A stretch of DNA of 64,000 nucleotides from the NCBI RefSeq assembly GCF_030063245.1, contig NZ_JASISR010000008.1:79558-143557 (forward strand). Reading direction: 5' to 3'. The translations under genes were made by a program, and so were the position numbers. Within the stretch, counting starts at the first letter, position 1. Each line of letters starts with the position of its first letter. Below the pieces are notes generated by a model that was not told where the DNA came from, searched no databases, and worked only from the letters and a program-made list of their open reading frames with translations. This document shows, one piece after another, positions 32,031-41,230 of this stretch. The stretch comes from Paenarthrobacter sp. PH39-S1. GTDB taxonomy: Bacteria > Actinomycetota > Actinomycetes > Actinomycetales > Micrococcaceae.

Positions 32031-33056
32031 ATGAAAATCGGAATTCTCACCAGCGGCGGCGACTGCCCCGGGCTCAACGCTGTGATCCGCGGTGCCGTAC
32101 TGAAGGGCATCAAAATCCATGGGCAGGAATTTGTCGGTTTCCGCGACGGCTGGCGCGGCGTCGTCGAGGGCGACATCATGGACCTGCCGCGGCAAAGTGT
32201 CCGCGGTATTTCCAAGCAGGGTGGCACTATTCTGGGAACCTCGCGCACCAATCCGTTCGAGGGTAACGGCGGTTCCGATGTCATCAAGGCGCACATGGAC
32301 CGGATGGGGATCGACGCGATCATTGCGATCGGCGGTGAGGGCACCCTTGCAGCGGCCAAACGGCTCACCGACGCAGGATTGAAGATTGTCGGTGTGCCGA
32401 AAACCGTTGACAATGATCTGGACGCGACGGACTACACCTTCGGCTTTGACACCGCTGTCCAAATCGCGACGGAAGCGATCGACAGGCTCCGCACTACCGG
32501 CGAATCTCATCATCGCTGCATGATTGCCGAGGTGATGGGCCGGCATGTGGGCTGGATTGCGTTGCACGCAGGCATGGCCTCCGGCGCCCACGCAATCCTC
32601 ATCCCCGAACAGCCCATCAGCATGGAACAAATCACAGACTGGGTCGACGAAGCCCACGAACGCGGCAGGGCGCCTCTGGTTGTGGTGGCGGAAGGCTTCG
32701 TCACCACGGACATGGAGTCACCCCATTCGGAACGGGGGCTGGACACCTTCGGCCGGCCGCGACTAGGCGGAATCGCCGATCAGCTGGCCCCTGCGATCGA
32801 GGAACGGACCGGAATCGAAACCCGGGCCACCATCCTCGGCCACATTCAGCGCGGCGGTGTGCCTTCGGCCTTTGATCGCGTCCTGGCCACCCGCTTGGGC
32901 ATGGCGGCCATTGATTCGGTGGTCGACGGCATGTGGGGAACCATGGTCTCCCTCACCGGCACCGAAATTGACCATGTCCCGTTCGACAAGGCGCTGGGCA
33001 ACCTTAAGACGGTTCCGCAGCACCGCTATGACGAGGCCGCCATCCTCTTCGGCTGA
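32031..33056 (+). CDS. pfkA: 6-phosphofructokinase (clade with Gly104/Lys124)
   Basis: Phosphorylates fructose 6-phosphate in glycolysis; 341 residues. The ATP/PPi loop starts MKIGILTSGGDCPGLNAV, and the substrate motif is VDNDLDATDYTFGFDTA. The co-substrate residues are Gly104 (GGEGT; Gly favours ATP, Asp favours PPi) and Lys124 (PKTVDND; Lys is usual in PPi or mixed clades). This pair is known from actinobacterial group III enzymes that mostly use ATP. The start at 32031 gives the conserved N-terminus; GAAGGAC lies about 10 nt before it. Confidence 0.93.
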   Translation: MKIGILTSGGDCPGLNAVIRGAVLKGIKIHGQEFVGFRDGWRGVVEGDIMDLPRQSVRGISKQGGTILGTSRTNPFEGNGGSDVIKAHMDRMGIDAIIAIGGEGTLAAAKRLTDAGLKIVGVPKTVDNDLDATDYTFGFDTAVQIATEAIDRLRTTGESHHRCMIAEVMGRHVGWIALHAGMASGAHAILIPEQPISMEQITDWVDEAHERGRAPLVVVAEGFVTTDMESPHSERGLDTFGRPRLGGIADQLAPAIEERTGIETRATILGHIQRGGVPSAFDRVLATRLGMAAIDSVVDGMWGTMVSLTGTEIDHVPFDKALGNLKTVPQHRYDEAAILFG

Positions 33057-33115
33057 TTCCGATCGGATCCCGACCCGACATGATTCCATCAGAGCGGATG
33101 TGAGACCGTGGAAAC

Positions 33116-33823
33116 ATGAGTTTTGACGAGGGCAGCATTCCCATCGTGCAGCTGGCGTGGGAACGGCGGCTCGGATTGCACGACGGCGCCATCGGCCGCG
33201 CCGCTGAAACGGACACCGGCAGGGTGGTTAAGTGCGACGACGACGCCGTTACCCTAAGCTTCATCCGACTCTGGGGCCGCTCGCTGCTGGTGGGCCCCGG
33301 CTGGGTCGTCGATGCTGCCGCCGGTTTCACCGACGCCGAACTCACAGATCACGCCACCCTGCTCGGCTTGACTCGTGCTTATGGCGGCCACGGCCTCGGT
33401 ACGGCGTCCCTGTATTTCGCCGATGACCTCCCCTTGGTCCAGCCAGCCACTGAACTCGCTGTCTCGGCGGGCAATCCGGCGGCCGTCCGGCTCGAATTGC
33501 AGTGCCCTCCGGATGACGCGAATGAGATAAGGCTGGGCACCTTGGAACATAAGTTCACGTTGATGAACGAAGACGTTCCGTTGGCCTGCGGTGCCTATAC
33601 CGAGTGGCAGGGCCTGCTGGCCAGGCTCGGAGTTCTGGTCGCTCCGGACCAACGGCGCCAGGGCTGGGGTCTATTGGCCGCGTCGGTGGCCGCGCACGAG
33701 GCGCTGGCCTCTGGACTGATCCTGCAATGGCGGGCCGACGTGAGCAATTTTGCGTCCAATGCCCTGGCCCGCTCGCTGGGTCTGGAATGGGCCGGGACCC
33801 AGCCATCCGTCCGGCTGGGCTGA
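33116..33823 (+). CDS. GNAT-like acetyltransferase, N-terminal extension
   Basis: 235 residues. The C-terminal third has VLVAPDQRRQGWGLLAASVA, the acetyl-CoA-binding motif A, and ends SNALARSLGLEWAG, the motif B region. The N-terminal 110 residues are unlike standard GNATs and may be a substrate domain. It follows pfkA by 59 bp on the same strand with no ribosome site of note. The substrate is unknown. Confidence 0.78.
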   Translation: MSFDEGSIPIVQLAWERRLGLHDGAIGRAAETDTGRVVKCDDDAVTLSFIRLWGRSLLVGPGWVVDAAAGFTDAELTDHATLLGLTRAYGGHGLGTASLYFADDLPLVQPATELAVSAGNPAAVRLELQCPPDDANEIRLGTLEHKFTLMNEDVPLACGAYTEWQGLLARLGVLVAPDQRRQGWGLLAASVAAHEALASGLILQWRADVSNFASNALARSLGLEWAGTQPSVRLG

Positions 33824-33912
33824 TCCGACTCCTCGCGGGCTGAGCGCACCGCCAGTGGACTGACCGGCCACCGCGCGGCGACCGCGCAGCCCGCCCCTAA
33901 CCGGCCGGCCGG

Positions 33913-35508
33913 CTACTCGGCGTCTACAGGGACGGCCACGTGCCTTCCGGATCGGGCAGCGCGGGCATTGCCCTCCCCCGCTGACGGCCCCACTGGCACG
34001 GCCGCGCCGCCGTCGGCCTTTACAGCGCTCTGGCCGCTGCCACCGTCCCAGTTTCCGACCGGCTTCGGCTTGGCCAGGAACATCGCCACCGCGGCGCCAA
34101 GGATAATGACAGCGGCGGGCAGCATGACGGACTGGCCCATGGCCGTGGAGAAGCCGGCATGAAGCACCTGCGGCAGGCTCCCGGAGAACTCCATCGAATT
34201 GCTTTGTCCGGTGGCGCCGGGAATCTTCGGCAGCTCCGCCGACAGCCGCGCCTGCATCAGCGCAGCGATCGCGGCACTGCCGAGGACGGCACCGACCTGG
34301 CGGGTGGTGTTGTAAATCCCGGCACCGGCACCGGCCTCACGCGGCCCCAGATTGCGGGTTGCTGTGGTGGAAAGCGGCGCCCAGATCCCCGCGTTCGCCA
34401 GCCCCAGCACGGCACTTGGCAGCAGGAACAACCAGATGGACGTATCCGGTGCCATCAAAGCCGCGTTCCAGAACAGCGCAACGGCCATCAGCGCCAGCCC
34501 CGCGGACGCGATATATTTCGGGTTGACCCGATCCACGAGCCTGCCCACCACGGGGGCCAGCCCGCCTGAGATCAGCGCCATCGGCACCATCATCAGGGCC
34601 GATTGGGTCGGGGTCAGCCCGCGGACCAGCTGGTAGTAGAAGATCAGGGGAAGGCTCATGGCGGTAATGCTGAAGCCCACGGTGGTGATGGCGATGTTGG
34701 CCAGCGAGAAGTTGCGTTCGCGGAACAGCTGCAGTGGAAGCAGCGGCTCGCCCTTGTTCAGCGCCTGCCAGATCACGAAGAGTACCAGCACGGCGATGCC
34801 GGCACTAATGAGCCCCCAGACGCTGATGACGCCGGTGATGGTCCCCCAGTTGTAGGTGCTCCCTTCCTGGATTCCGAAGACCAGCAGGAACATGCCGACG
34901 GCGCTGAGCACCACGCCCACAATGTCGAACCTGTGCGGGTGCGTGCTCAGCGTCGGCACCAGCCGCCAGGCCAGCACGAAGCCGACGATGCCGATGGGAA
35001 CGTTGATGAAGAAAATCCATTCCCAGCCCAGCCCGTCCACCAGCACCCCGCCCAGGATCGGCCCCACCAGGGTGGCGACGCCGGCCGTGGCACCCCACAG
35101 CCCCATCGCCTGCCCGCGGCGGTCCGGCGGGAAGATCCGCGTGATGACCGCCATGGTCTGCGGTGTCATCAGTGCAGCGCCCAGACCCTGCACCGCCCGT
35201 GCGGTGATCAGCATGGTGATATCACCGGACAGGCCACACCAGAGCGAGGCAAGGGTGAAGACCACCAGACCGGCCAGGTAAAGATTCTTCGGGCCGAAGC
35301 GGTCACCCAGGCGGCCGGTGATCAGCAAAGGCACCGCGTACGCCAGCAGGTAGGCGCTCGTCACCCAGATGACGGAATTAATATCCGCGTGCAGACCATC
35401 CATAATGGCCGGATTGGCCACCGAAACAATGGTCGTGTCGATCAGAATCATAAAAAAGCCGATCACCAGCGACCAGAGGGCCGGCCACGGCCGTTTCACG
35501 TTTTCCAC
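33913..35508 (-). CDS. MFS drug exporter, DHA2 (EmrB/QacA) family
   Basis: Proton antiporter of 531 residues and about 14 spans. It carries DTTIVSVANPAIM, ITGRLGDRFGPKNLYLAG (motif A) and LWGATAGVATLVGPILGGVL (motif C of antiporters). The C-terminal tail after residue 490 is Gly/Ala/Pro-rich. It starts 20 bp after the PadR gene and is almost surely its regulatory target. Confidence 0.93.
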   Translation of the reverse strand: MENVKRPWPALWSLVIGFFMILIDTTIVSVANPAIMDGLHADINSVIWVTSAYLLAYAVPLLITGRLGDRFGPKNLYLAGLVVFTLASLWCGLSGDITMLITARAVQGLGAALMTPQTMAVITRIFPPDRRGQAMGLWGATAGVATLVGPILGGVLVDGLGWEWIFFINVPIGIVGFVLAWRLVPTLSTHPHRFDIVGVVLSAVGMFLLVFGIQEGSTYNWGTITGVISVWGLISAGIAVLVLFVIWQALNKGEPLLPLQLFRERNFSLANIAITTVGFSITAMSLPLIFYYQLVRGLTPTQSALMMVPMALISGGLAPVVGRLVDRVNPKYIASAGLALMAVALFWNAALMAPDTSIWLFLLPSAVLGLANAGIWAPLSTTATRNLGPREAGAGAGIYNTTRQVGAVLGSAAIAALMQARLSAELPKIPGATGQSNSMEFSGSLPQVLHAGFSTAMGQSVMLPAAVIILGAAVAMFLAKPKPVGNWDGGSGQSAVKADGGAAVPVGPSAGEGNARAARSGRHVAVPVDAE

Positions 35509-35528
35509 TGTGCTCCTTGGGAAAGGAC

Positions 35529-36092
35529 CTACCAGCCAAGGCTGCCGGTCTTGATGTCTTTTTGCAGGCCGCGGACCCAGTCAATCTCCGCCCGCAGCAT
35601 GGTCATTTGATATGAAAGATCGATCCAGTATTTCTTTGCCACGTTTTTTTCCGTGACGATCCGTTCGCCGTGGACCAGTCGGGTCAGCTGTCCCTCCAGC
35701 GCGGCGACGCGCTCCTCCAGTAGTTCGACGACGTCGTCCCCCGGCAGGTTGTGCGCTTCAGCGACACCCAGTGGGAAGCTGGGGTATTCGTTGACCGGGG
35801 TGGCCAGCAGATCCCGGAGCCGAACCGACAGCGCTTCCCGTCCGGGCCCGGAAATTTCGTAGCTGGTCCGTTCCGGACGGTTCCCTTCCCGGTCTGTACC
35901 GGCCGCCCTGACCAGCCCCTGCTCTTCCAACCGCCCGACACAGTGGTACAGCGTTCCCGGGCGGATCTTGAGCAGCCGATCCTCGCTGCGCGCCATCAGC
36001 AACTGGTACATCTCGTACGGGTGCATGGGCCGCTCGGCCAGCAGGGCCAGGGCGGCAACCGACAACGGATTGAGGGCGGAGGAACGAGGCAT
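35529..36092 (-). CDS. PadR family transcriptional repressor
   Basis: 187 residues: an N-terminal winged helix (LSVAALALLAERPMHPYEMY, with the IRPGTLYHCVGRLEEQGLV recognition region) and a C-terminal dimerisation helix pair. PadR proteins repress nearby efflux or detoxification genes until a ligand binds. The ATG at 36092 has AGGAG about 8 nt upstream. It forms an operon with the exporter. Confidence 0.92.
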   Translation of the reverse strand: MPRSSALNPLSVAALALLAERPMHPYEMYQLLMARSEDRLLKIRPGTLYHCVGRLEEQGLVRAAGTDREGNRPERTSYEISGPGREALSVRLRDLLATPVNEYPSFPLGVAEAHNLPGDDVVELLEERVAALEGQLTRLVHGERIVTEKNVAKKYWIDLSYQMTMLRAEIDWVRGLQKDIKTGSLGW

Positions 36093-36204
36093 GTCTGCTG
36101 CTCCTGGAGGTGGTTGGGCGGCATTTGGGCCGAGTGGCACGCGGACCAGCTGGTCCGAAATGAGGCGGCGGGACTTACCGGGGGCCAGGCTGCTCGTTGA
36201 GGAT

Positions 36205-36220
36205 TATTCCAGATAGAATA
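36205..36220. promoter_or_regulatory. Candidate PadR operator
   Basis: Perfect inverted repeat TATTC / GAATA with a 6-nt spacer (36205-36220), the only AT-rich patch upstream of padR, 110 bp from its ATG. On the minus strand the repeat overlaps TATATT/TATTCT, a plausible -10. Confidence 0.4.
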
Positions 36221-36309
36221 TACAGCGGTCTTTGTCGTTCCCGCAACCCGCAGATTGCCAAGCATGCATCTTGTCATGATTCTCCGGGAGCACGGCGGGG
36301 TTGTGCCCG

Positions 36310-37422
36310 TTAGCGCGGCACCCGAAGGAAACCGGTCTGGCGGCCAACGACCTGCCCGGCGTCGGGGGCCACGATCGTTTCCTGAGCCGCCACGTATTTT
36401 TCCCCGGCATCGAGCACCGTCAGTTCCGCGGCGGGATCCACGGTCCGCTTGATCACGGCCAGCGCGATCGGACCCATCTCGAAGTGCTGGGCCACCGAGG
36501 TCACCGTTCCCACCTGGCGTTCCCCAAGGAGCACAGCGCTGCCGGCCGCGGGCAGCGTGTGCTGCGAGCCGTCCAGCTGCAGGAACACCAGCCGGCGGGG
36601 CGGATGACCCAGGTTGTGGACCCGGGCCACCGTTTCCTGGCCCTTGTAACAACCCTTGGCCAGGTGCACCGCGGTGCGCAGCAGGTCCAGCTCATGCGGG
36701 ATCGTCTTATCGTCGGTCTCGGCGCCCAGACGCGGCCGCCAGGCGGCGATCCGCAGCGCCTCGGCGGCCCACGATCCGGCCAGCGGCCGTACCCCCACGG
36801 CCGCATCAAGATCTGCCATCGGGATCAGGTATTCGAACCAGCTGCGGTCCAGCCCGGGGTGTGACTCCTCGGGAACCGCGGTGTAAGCGAAACCGCCGGG
36901 AGCAATGTGCGGCCACGGATCGCGCCAACAGAGACGTTCGGACCACTCAGTCACCGGATTCACCGTGCCGGCCACGGCCCAAAGCCCGGAAACGTCAGCG
37001 ACCTCGACGCGCAGCATAAACCTCATGCCGGTCAGCCATGCGGCCAGCGGCGCCGCCTCGGCTGCTTCGACAATCAGCCAGGTGGTGGCGCCGTCGTCGA
37101 GCACCCGCACGTCATGCTCAATCCGTCCCTGAATACTGAGCAGCAGCAGCTCCGTGCTTACCCCGGGCGCCAGATCGGTCAGCTGCGCAGAGGAGAGCGT
37201 ATTGAGCCAGCTGAGCCGGTCAGGGCCGGAAACCGTCACCACGCCGCGGTGGGAAAGGTCGACGACGGCGGTGAGGTTCTTTCCCTGCGCGGCGGCGACG
37301 TGCACGCCAGCCAGCAGGCGCTGTTCACGGTATGGATCACCGTAGTGGGCGGCAACGCCGGCGTCCAGACCACCGGCCTCGACGGCGCCCGGGCGCCGCA
37401 ACAGAGTGCTGTTATACGTCAT
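36310..37422 (-). CDS. ygfZ: Folate-binding YgfZ/CAF17-like iron-sulfur cluster protein
   Basis: Tetrahydrofolate-binding protein involved in repair or insertion of Fe-S clusters; 370 residues. The signature KGCYKGQETVAR includes Cys258. The GcvT-like fold is seen in LSHRGVVTVSGPDRLSWLN. It follows the nitrobindin-like gene by 78 bp on the same strand, a pairing common in actinobacteria. Confidence 0.93.
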   Translation of the reverse strand: MTYNSTLLRRPGAVEAGGLDAGVAAHYGDPYREQRLLAGVHVAAAQGKNLTAVVDLSHRGVVTVSGPDRLSWLNTLSSAQLTDLAPGVSTELLLLSIQGRIEHDVRVLDDGATTWLIVEAAEAAPLAAWLTGMRFMLRVEVADVSGLWAVAGTVNPVTEWSERLCWRDPWPHIAPGGFAYTAVPEESHPGLDRSWFEYLIPMADLDAAVGVRPLAGSWAAEALRIAAWRPRLGAETDDKTIPHELDLLRTAVHLAKGCYKGQETVARVHNLGHPPRRLVFLQLDGSQHTLPAAGSAVLLGERQVGTVTSVAQHFEMGPIALAVIKRTVDPAAELTVLDAGEKYVAAQETIVAPDAGQVVGRQTGFLRVPR

Positions 37423-37500
37423 GTTGGCCTAACGCTTCCGTCGGGACCGGTATTCCGCCACGGTACGGCGCCAACGGCTTGCCACACCACGGCGGGCAGC

Positions 37501-38121
37501 TCAGTCATCATTTTTTGGGGCAGGATTGCATCTCTTCAGGATCGCGGAGGCATGGGCCTCCAGGGAGCTGCCCTGCGCGGCAACGTCCCAACGCCAGAAC
37601 AGGTCGCCGTTGACCAGGCCAAAAATCCGGGTGGCCGCACTGTAATCCTTCGAGCCGGCCCCGCGCATCACAGCATCAGTGGCGAGCTGGATCTGCGGAC
37701 CCTTGATCTGGCCGTAATAGAGCTCCGCAATGCCACCAGGATGAATAATGTTCGCCATGATGTCAAAACCGCCGTCGGCATTACGCAGTCTTTCCACCTC
37801 GTCCGCCGTCGTCAAGGCGGGGACAATATCCGCCGGGATCAGGCCGGGACCGCCGTCCGCGTCATTAAGCTGGCGGTCCAAGGACCAGAATCCGGTCTCC
37901 ACCGATAGGGGGCGCAACTGCAGGCCGTCTTCGTCGGTGAGCCAACTGCGGGCCGTGTACTGCAGATAGGGCAGGCCGTTGGTCTCAAAGGAAACCAGCT
38001 GGGAAAAATACTCTGACTCGGCCTCGCCGGTGCCCAACCTTCCGCTGCCGCGCCATTGCCCCAACAGCCAGGAGAGCGGGACCAACTCGGGCGTTAGATC
38101 CGTTGGAATCTCGATCGGCAC
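37501..38121 (-). CDS. FABP-fold nitrobindin-like heme protein
   Basis: 206 residues of beta-barrel type. The opening LLGQWRGSGRLG (GxWxGxG) and the C-terminal SSLEAHASAILKR, with the likely axial His, match bacterial nitrobindins, which bind ferric heme and handle nitric oxide or peroxynitrite. The start is GTG with GGAGG 7 nt upstream. It lies between a 37-residue peptide gene and ygfZ. The heme role is by family analogy. Confidence 0.85.
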   Translation of the reverse strand: MPIEIPTDLTPELVPLSWLLGQWRGSGRLGTGEAESEYFSQLVSFETNGLPYLQYTARSWLTDEDGLQLRPLSVETGFWSLDRQLNDADGGPGLIPADIVPALTTADEVERLRNADGGFDIMANIIHPGGIAELYYGQIKGPQIQLATDAVMRGAGSKDYSAATRIFGLVNGDLFWRWDVAAQGSSLEAHASAILKRCNPAPKNDD

Positions 38122-38166
38122 GGTGCTACCTCCGCCACTATGTCATGCGGACAAGGCCGCCGCTGT

Positions 38167-38280
38167 TTACTGCTGGCCCTTGAAGAGACGCCACAGAACG
38201 AGAACGGCAAACCATGCCATCGCCAGACCGGCGATGACCAGCAGACATATGTAGAAAATTTCCAAACCCAGTATCGACAT
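38167..38280 (-). CDS. 37-residue single-span membrane peptide
   Basis: The frame MSILGLEIFYICLLVIAGLA... has one strong hydrophobic span (about residues 3-31) and ends with WRLFKGQQ and a TAA stop. AGGATGACGAC precedes the ATG at 38280. The gene fits exactly into the 188-bp gap between two minus-strand genes. I recall similar short proteins at this place in related genomes, but the function is unknown. Confidence 0.6.
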   Translation of the reverse strand: MSILGLEIFYICLLVIAGLAMAWFAVLVLWRLFKGQQ

Positions 38281-38309
38281 GTCGTCATCCTATCGCGAAG
38301 TTCAGGGCC

Positions 38310-39044
38310 CTACGTTATCAGCAGCTTGTCAATGAAATACACCAGCGCGCCCAAGGCTCCCAACGGGGCGATGCCCATCGCGATGGCGCCCTGGAAGTTC
38401 CGCGGCCGCCCCGCGGTACCCGCCAGGCGCCGGAAACTCATCAGCACCGCGGCCACGGCGGCGCCGATCACCGCGGCCTCCAGGACATGGAGCTCGGAGA
38501 ACAGCAGGGCCGCCAATGGTCCGGCGAGGGCGGCTAGAAGTATGGCCAACGGGGCAATCACCCGATCCGGCCAGCTGATCATGCCGATCAGCAGGGCCAC
38601 GAGTGCGCTGACCCCGGCAATGAGCGTCATCGCGGTGTCGCCGGTGAACCGGTGCGCAGCAATCCAGCCGGAGCCCAGCCCCGCCAGCAGCACCCCCGCA
38701 CTGGCCCCAAGCGTCGATTCCAGCCGGTGGCTTTGCCCCGTGCCGCGGATCAGCTGGACCACAAAGACCGCCCCGATGCCAAGGGCAAGGAAGACCGGAA
38801 GCCAGATCAGATAGCCGGGCCCCGGGGAGACGGCCGCAGCGACGGCGCCGCACGTTCCAACCAGCGTGATCACGGTACCGAGCGTCTTCTTCGCCGGGAT
38901 GCTCAGGTAGTGCGGCCAGCCGAAGCCGAAGAGCACGGAGACCAGGATCCCCGCGGCAAGTGAAAGCCCCAGCGCTCCATACGAGCTGGCGATGATGATG
39001 GCAAGGGCCACTACGCCGGCTATACCCATCGTCCACGTTTTCAC
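38310..39044 (-). CDS. Multi-span membrane protein, unknown function
   Basis: 244 residues and about eight hydrophobic spans, with the conserved-looking GFGWPHYLSIPAKKTLG loop near residue 45. I choose the GTG at 39044: GCAGGA lies 7 nt before it and the protein then begins right before span 1. The in-frame ATG at 39143 would add 33 polar residues. It is divergent from glnR. Possibly a permease; no substrate motif is visible. Confidence 0.72.
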   Translation of the reverse strand: MKTWTMGIAGVVALAIIIASSYGALGLSLAAGILVSVLFGFGWPHYLSIPAKKTLGTVITLVGTCGAVAAAVSPGPGYLIWLPVFLALGIGAVFVVQLIRGTGQSHRLESTLGASAGVLLAGLGSGWIAAHRFTGDTAMTLIAGVSALVALLIGMISWPDRVIAPLAILLAALAGPLAALLFSELHVLEAAVIGAAVAAVLMSFRRLAGTAGRPRNFQGAIAMGIAPLGALGALVYFIDKLLIT

Positions 39045-39214
39045 AGTCCAATCCTGCCCTATGCGGGGGATGTCTGCCGGACCCGCGGTATAGCGGCGCG
39101 GCGGAGCCATCCGCCGTCCATGCCAGTACACTATGAAAAACATCCCGCGCCGAGGGCCATGAACGGCGGCGCGGGAACCGCCCGATGATGCGCGCTGAGC
39201 ACATTGGAGGAAGC

Positions 39215-39913
39215 ATGTCCCAGATCCTATTACTGACCAACAGCAACGGCTCGTCGGTGGATATCCTGCCTGCCTTGGAACTTCTCAGCCACCGGGTTCA
39301 TATTCTCCCCGCGGTTCCCACCGCTCTGCTGGACACTGAACCGTGCGATATCGTCATGCTCGATGCCCGCAAGGACTTGGCAGGCTCCCGGTCATTGACC
39401 CAGCTCCTACGGACCACCGGGCTGGACACACCCCTGATACTGATTCTCACCGAGGGTGGCATGGCCGCGGTTTCCGCCACCTGGGCCGCAGACGACATTG
39501 TGCTCGATTCGGCCGGCCCCGCGGAAGTGGAGGCACGGTTGCGACTGGCCCTGGCACGCTCCGGGGCATCGGATGAGGCGGTCCCGGCCGAAATCCGCGC
39601 CGCCGGAGTGGTCATTGATGAAAACAGCTACACAGCCCGGGTCAACGGCGCCGTGCTGAACCTGACCTACAAGGAATTCGAACTGCTGAAGTACCTGGCC
39701 CAGCATCCCGGGCGGGTGTTCACACGTGTCCAACTTCTCAACGAGGTCTGGGGCTACGACTACTACGGAGGCACCCGGACCGTTGATGTGCATGTCAGGC
39801 GACTACGGGCGAAGCTCGGCTCGGATCACGAAAATCTGATCGGCACGGTCCGCAATGTCGGCTACCGGCTATCGACTGCCCGGATGCCGGATGAAGAACT
39901 CGCGGAAGCGTAA
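39215..39913 (+). CDS. glnR: GlnR-type orphan response regulator of nitrogen metabolism
   Basis: 232 residues: a receiver-like domain (1-120) with Asp50 in [10 protein letters not shown], and an OmpR-type winged helix with [20 protein letters not shown] and [17 protein letters not shown]. The opening MSQILLLTN and [14 protein letters not shown] match Streptomyces GlnR closely as I recall it. GlnR activates or represses glnA, amtB and other nitrogen genes without a partner kinase. GGAGGAAGC precedes the ATG at 39215. The order glnR-mshD-ppk-mutT1 is a typical actinobacterial arrangement. Confidence 0.85.
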   Translation: MSQILLLTNSNGSSVDILPALELLSHRVHILPAVPTALLDTEPCDIVMLDARKDLAGSRSLTQLLRTTGLDTPLILILTEGGMAAVSATWAADDIVLDSAGPAEVEARLRLALARSGASDEAVPAEIRAAGVVIDENSYTARVNGAVLNLTYKEFELLKYLAQHPGRVFTRVQLLNEVWGYDYYGGTRTVDVHVRRLRAKLGSDHENLIGTVRNVGYRLSTARMPDEELAEA

Positions 39914-40030
39914 GGAACCGGTGCTCCGAATAGCCGCCGGTTCATTTGGCTGCTTGGTGGAGGACATACGGGTTGAACGTATCGAAGGCACCCCGGTGGT
40001 GCATCCCCCTCGGCTTGGCCGGCGCCGGGT

Positions 40031-40060
40031 CCGTCCGCTCAGTAGTTCCTTAGCGGACGG
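40031..40060 (+). terminator. Hairpin in the glnR-mshD interval
   Basis: CCGTCCGCT (40031-40039) pairs with AGCGGACGG (40052-40060), 9 bp with a 12-nt loop, about 120 bp after the glnR stop. The remaining interval (39914-40255, 342 bp) holds the mshD -10 box at its end and an ATG frame from 40066 without a ribosome site, which I do not call. Confidence 0.5.
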
Positions 40061-40243
40061 TCGTCATGGGGCCTGGTCAAGTTGACCTGTTCACTCTAGA
40101 GCAGTTTCGCGGCAATCCGCAAATGCCCCAAACGGCTGGCGACAGCATGGAGAACAGCACAGGCAACAGCATGCCGGACAACGGAGATGACGTCCGCATA
40201 GCCGGCGGCGCCGTCGTTCCTCGCCAGTACCGGTGCCGGGCAC

Positions 40244-40249
40244 TAGGCT
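40244..40249 (+). promoter_or_regulatory. -10 box of a leaderless mshD transcript
   Basis: TAGGCT lies 6 nt before the mshD ATG, so transcription would begin at or next to the start codon. TCGCCA at 40221-40226 (17-bp spacer) is a weak -35. There is no ribosome site before the ATG, consistent with a leaderless mRNA. Confidence 0.6.
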
Positions 40250-40255
40250 TTGTCC

Positions 40256-41230
40256 ATGAGCGAGACAGAGACGGATAACTGGCCGGTCCGGACCGGCAGC
40301 GGCGCCCCGGAGCCCGAGGCACTGCGGGACATCATGGCCCTGGTCGCGGCAGCCTTCGACACCGACGGCAACCCCCCGCTCTCCGAGCAGACCCTCGTGG
40401 AGTTGGCGTCGCCGGCCGCGGAGGCGGACGCGCTGCTGACTCTGCTGGCCTACGCGCCGGAGGAAAAGTCCGATCCCTCCACCGGCCAGGACCTAGCCGG
40501 CCTCGCCGTCGTATCCCCGGTCGGCGGGTCCGGCGTACTGGAGATCGTGGTGCACCCAAATTACCGCAACCAGGGCGTCGGAACGTTGTTGGTCGACAAG
40601 CTGAAAGCAAACCGGGGACTGGCCGGGATCAAGGCATGGTCCCATGGCGATCACGAGGCGGCCGCTGATCTGGCCGCCCGCTACGGGTACGTGGCCGTGC
40701 GGGAATTGTGGCGGATGCGGCTGATCCGCACGCACGGGTCTGACCAGGCGCTGCCGGAAGCCGTACTCCCGCCGGGCGTCACGCTGCGGACCTTTATGCC
40801 CGGCCAGGATGAACACGCTTGGCTGGCGGCGAACGCCGCGGCCTTTGCCCACCATCCCGAACAGGGTTCCATGACGCTCTCCGATCTGCAGGCCCGGATG
40901 ACGGAACGTTGGTTCGATCCGGCGGGTTTCTTCTTGGCCACCGACGCCGAGGGAACGATCCTGGGCTTCCACTGGACCAAGGTTCACCCGGAGACCGGCC
41001 ACCACCCCTCGTTGGGTGAGGTCTATGTCGTCGGCGTGACACCGCAGGCCCAGGGATCCGGACTGGGCCGCACTCTCAGCACGGCCGGGATCAGATACCT
41101 GCAGGGCCGGGGACTGAGCGCGATCATGCTCTACGTGGATGCTGACAACCAGGCTGCCGTCTCGCTGTATCGCAGTCTGGGGTTCACCCGGTGGGACGCG
41201 GATGTCATGTACGGGCCGCGGCCGGAATGA
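40256..41230 (+). CDS. mshD: Mycothiol synthase
   Basis: Acetylates Cys-GlcN-Ins to form mycothiol, the actinobacterial thiol buffer; 324 residues with tandem GNAT domains. The N-half has VVHPNYRNQGVGTLLVDKLK and the C-half VTPQAQGSGLGRTLSTAGIR; the ending YVDADNQAAVSLYRSLGF is typical of MshD. The ATG at 40256 is 6 nt after a TAGGCT box. Mycothiol presence also fits the DinB-like gene at 49235. Confidence 0.93.
   Translation: MSETETDNWPVRTGSGAPEPEALRDIMALVAAAFDTDGNPPLSEQTLVELASPAAEADALLTLLAYAPEEKSDPSTGQDLAGLAVVSPVGGSGVLEIVVHPNYRNQGVGTLLVDKLKANRGLAGIKAWSHGDHEAAADLAARYGYVAVRELWRMRLIRTHGSDQALPEAVLPPGVTLRTFMPGQDEHAWLAANAAAFAHHPEQGSMTLSDLQARMTERWFDPAGFFLATDAEGTILGFHWTKVHPETGHHPSLGEVYVVGVTPQAQGSGLGRTLSTAGIRYLQGRGLSAIMLYVDADNQAAVSLYRSLGFTRWDADVMYGPRPE

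Noticed and set aside
32031..33056. Purely PPi-dependent phosphofructokinase on the basis of Lys124
   Set aside because: Position 104 is Gly, not Asp, which argues for ATP; the mixed clade explains both residues.
40066..40278. 70-codon frame upstream of mshD
   Set aside because: No ribosome site, it overlaps the mshD promoter and start, and its composition is not gene-like.
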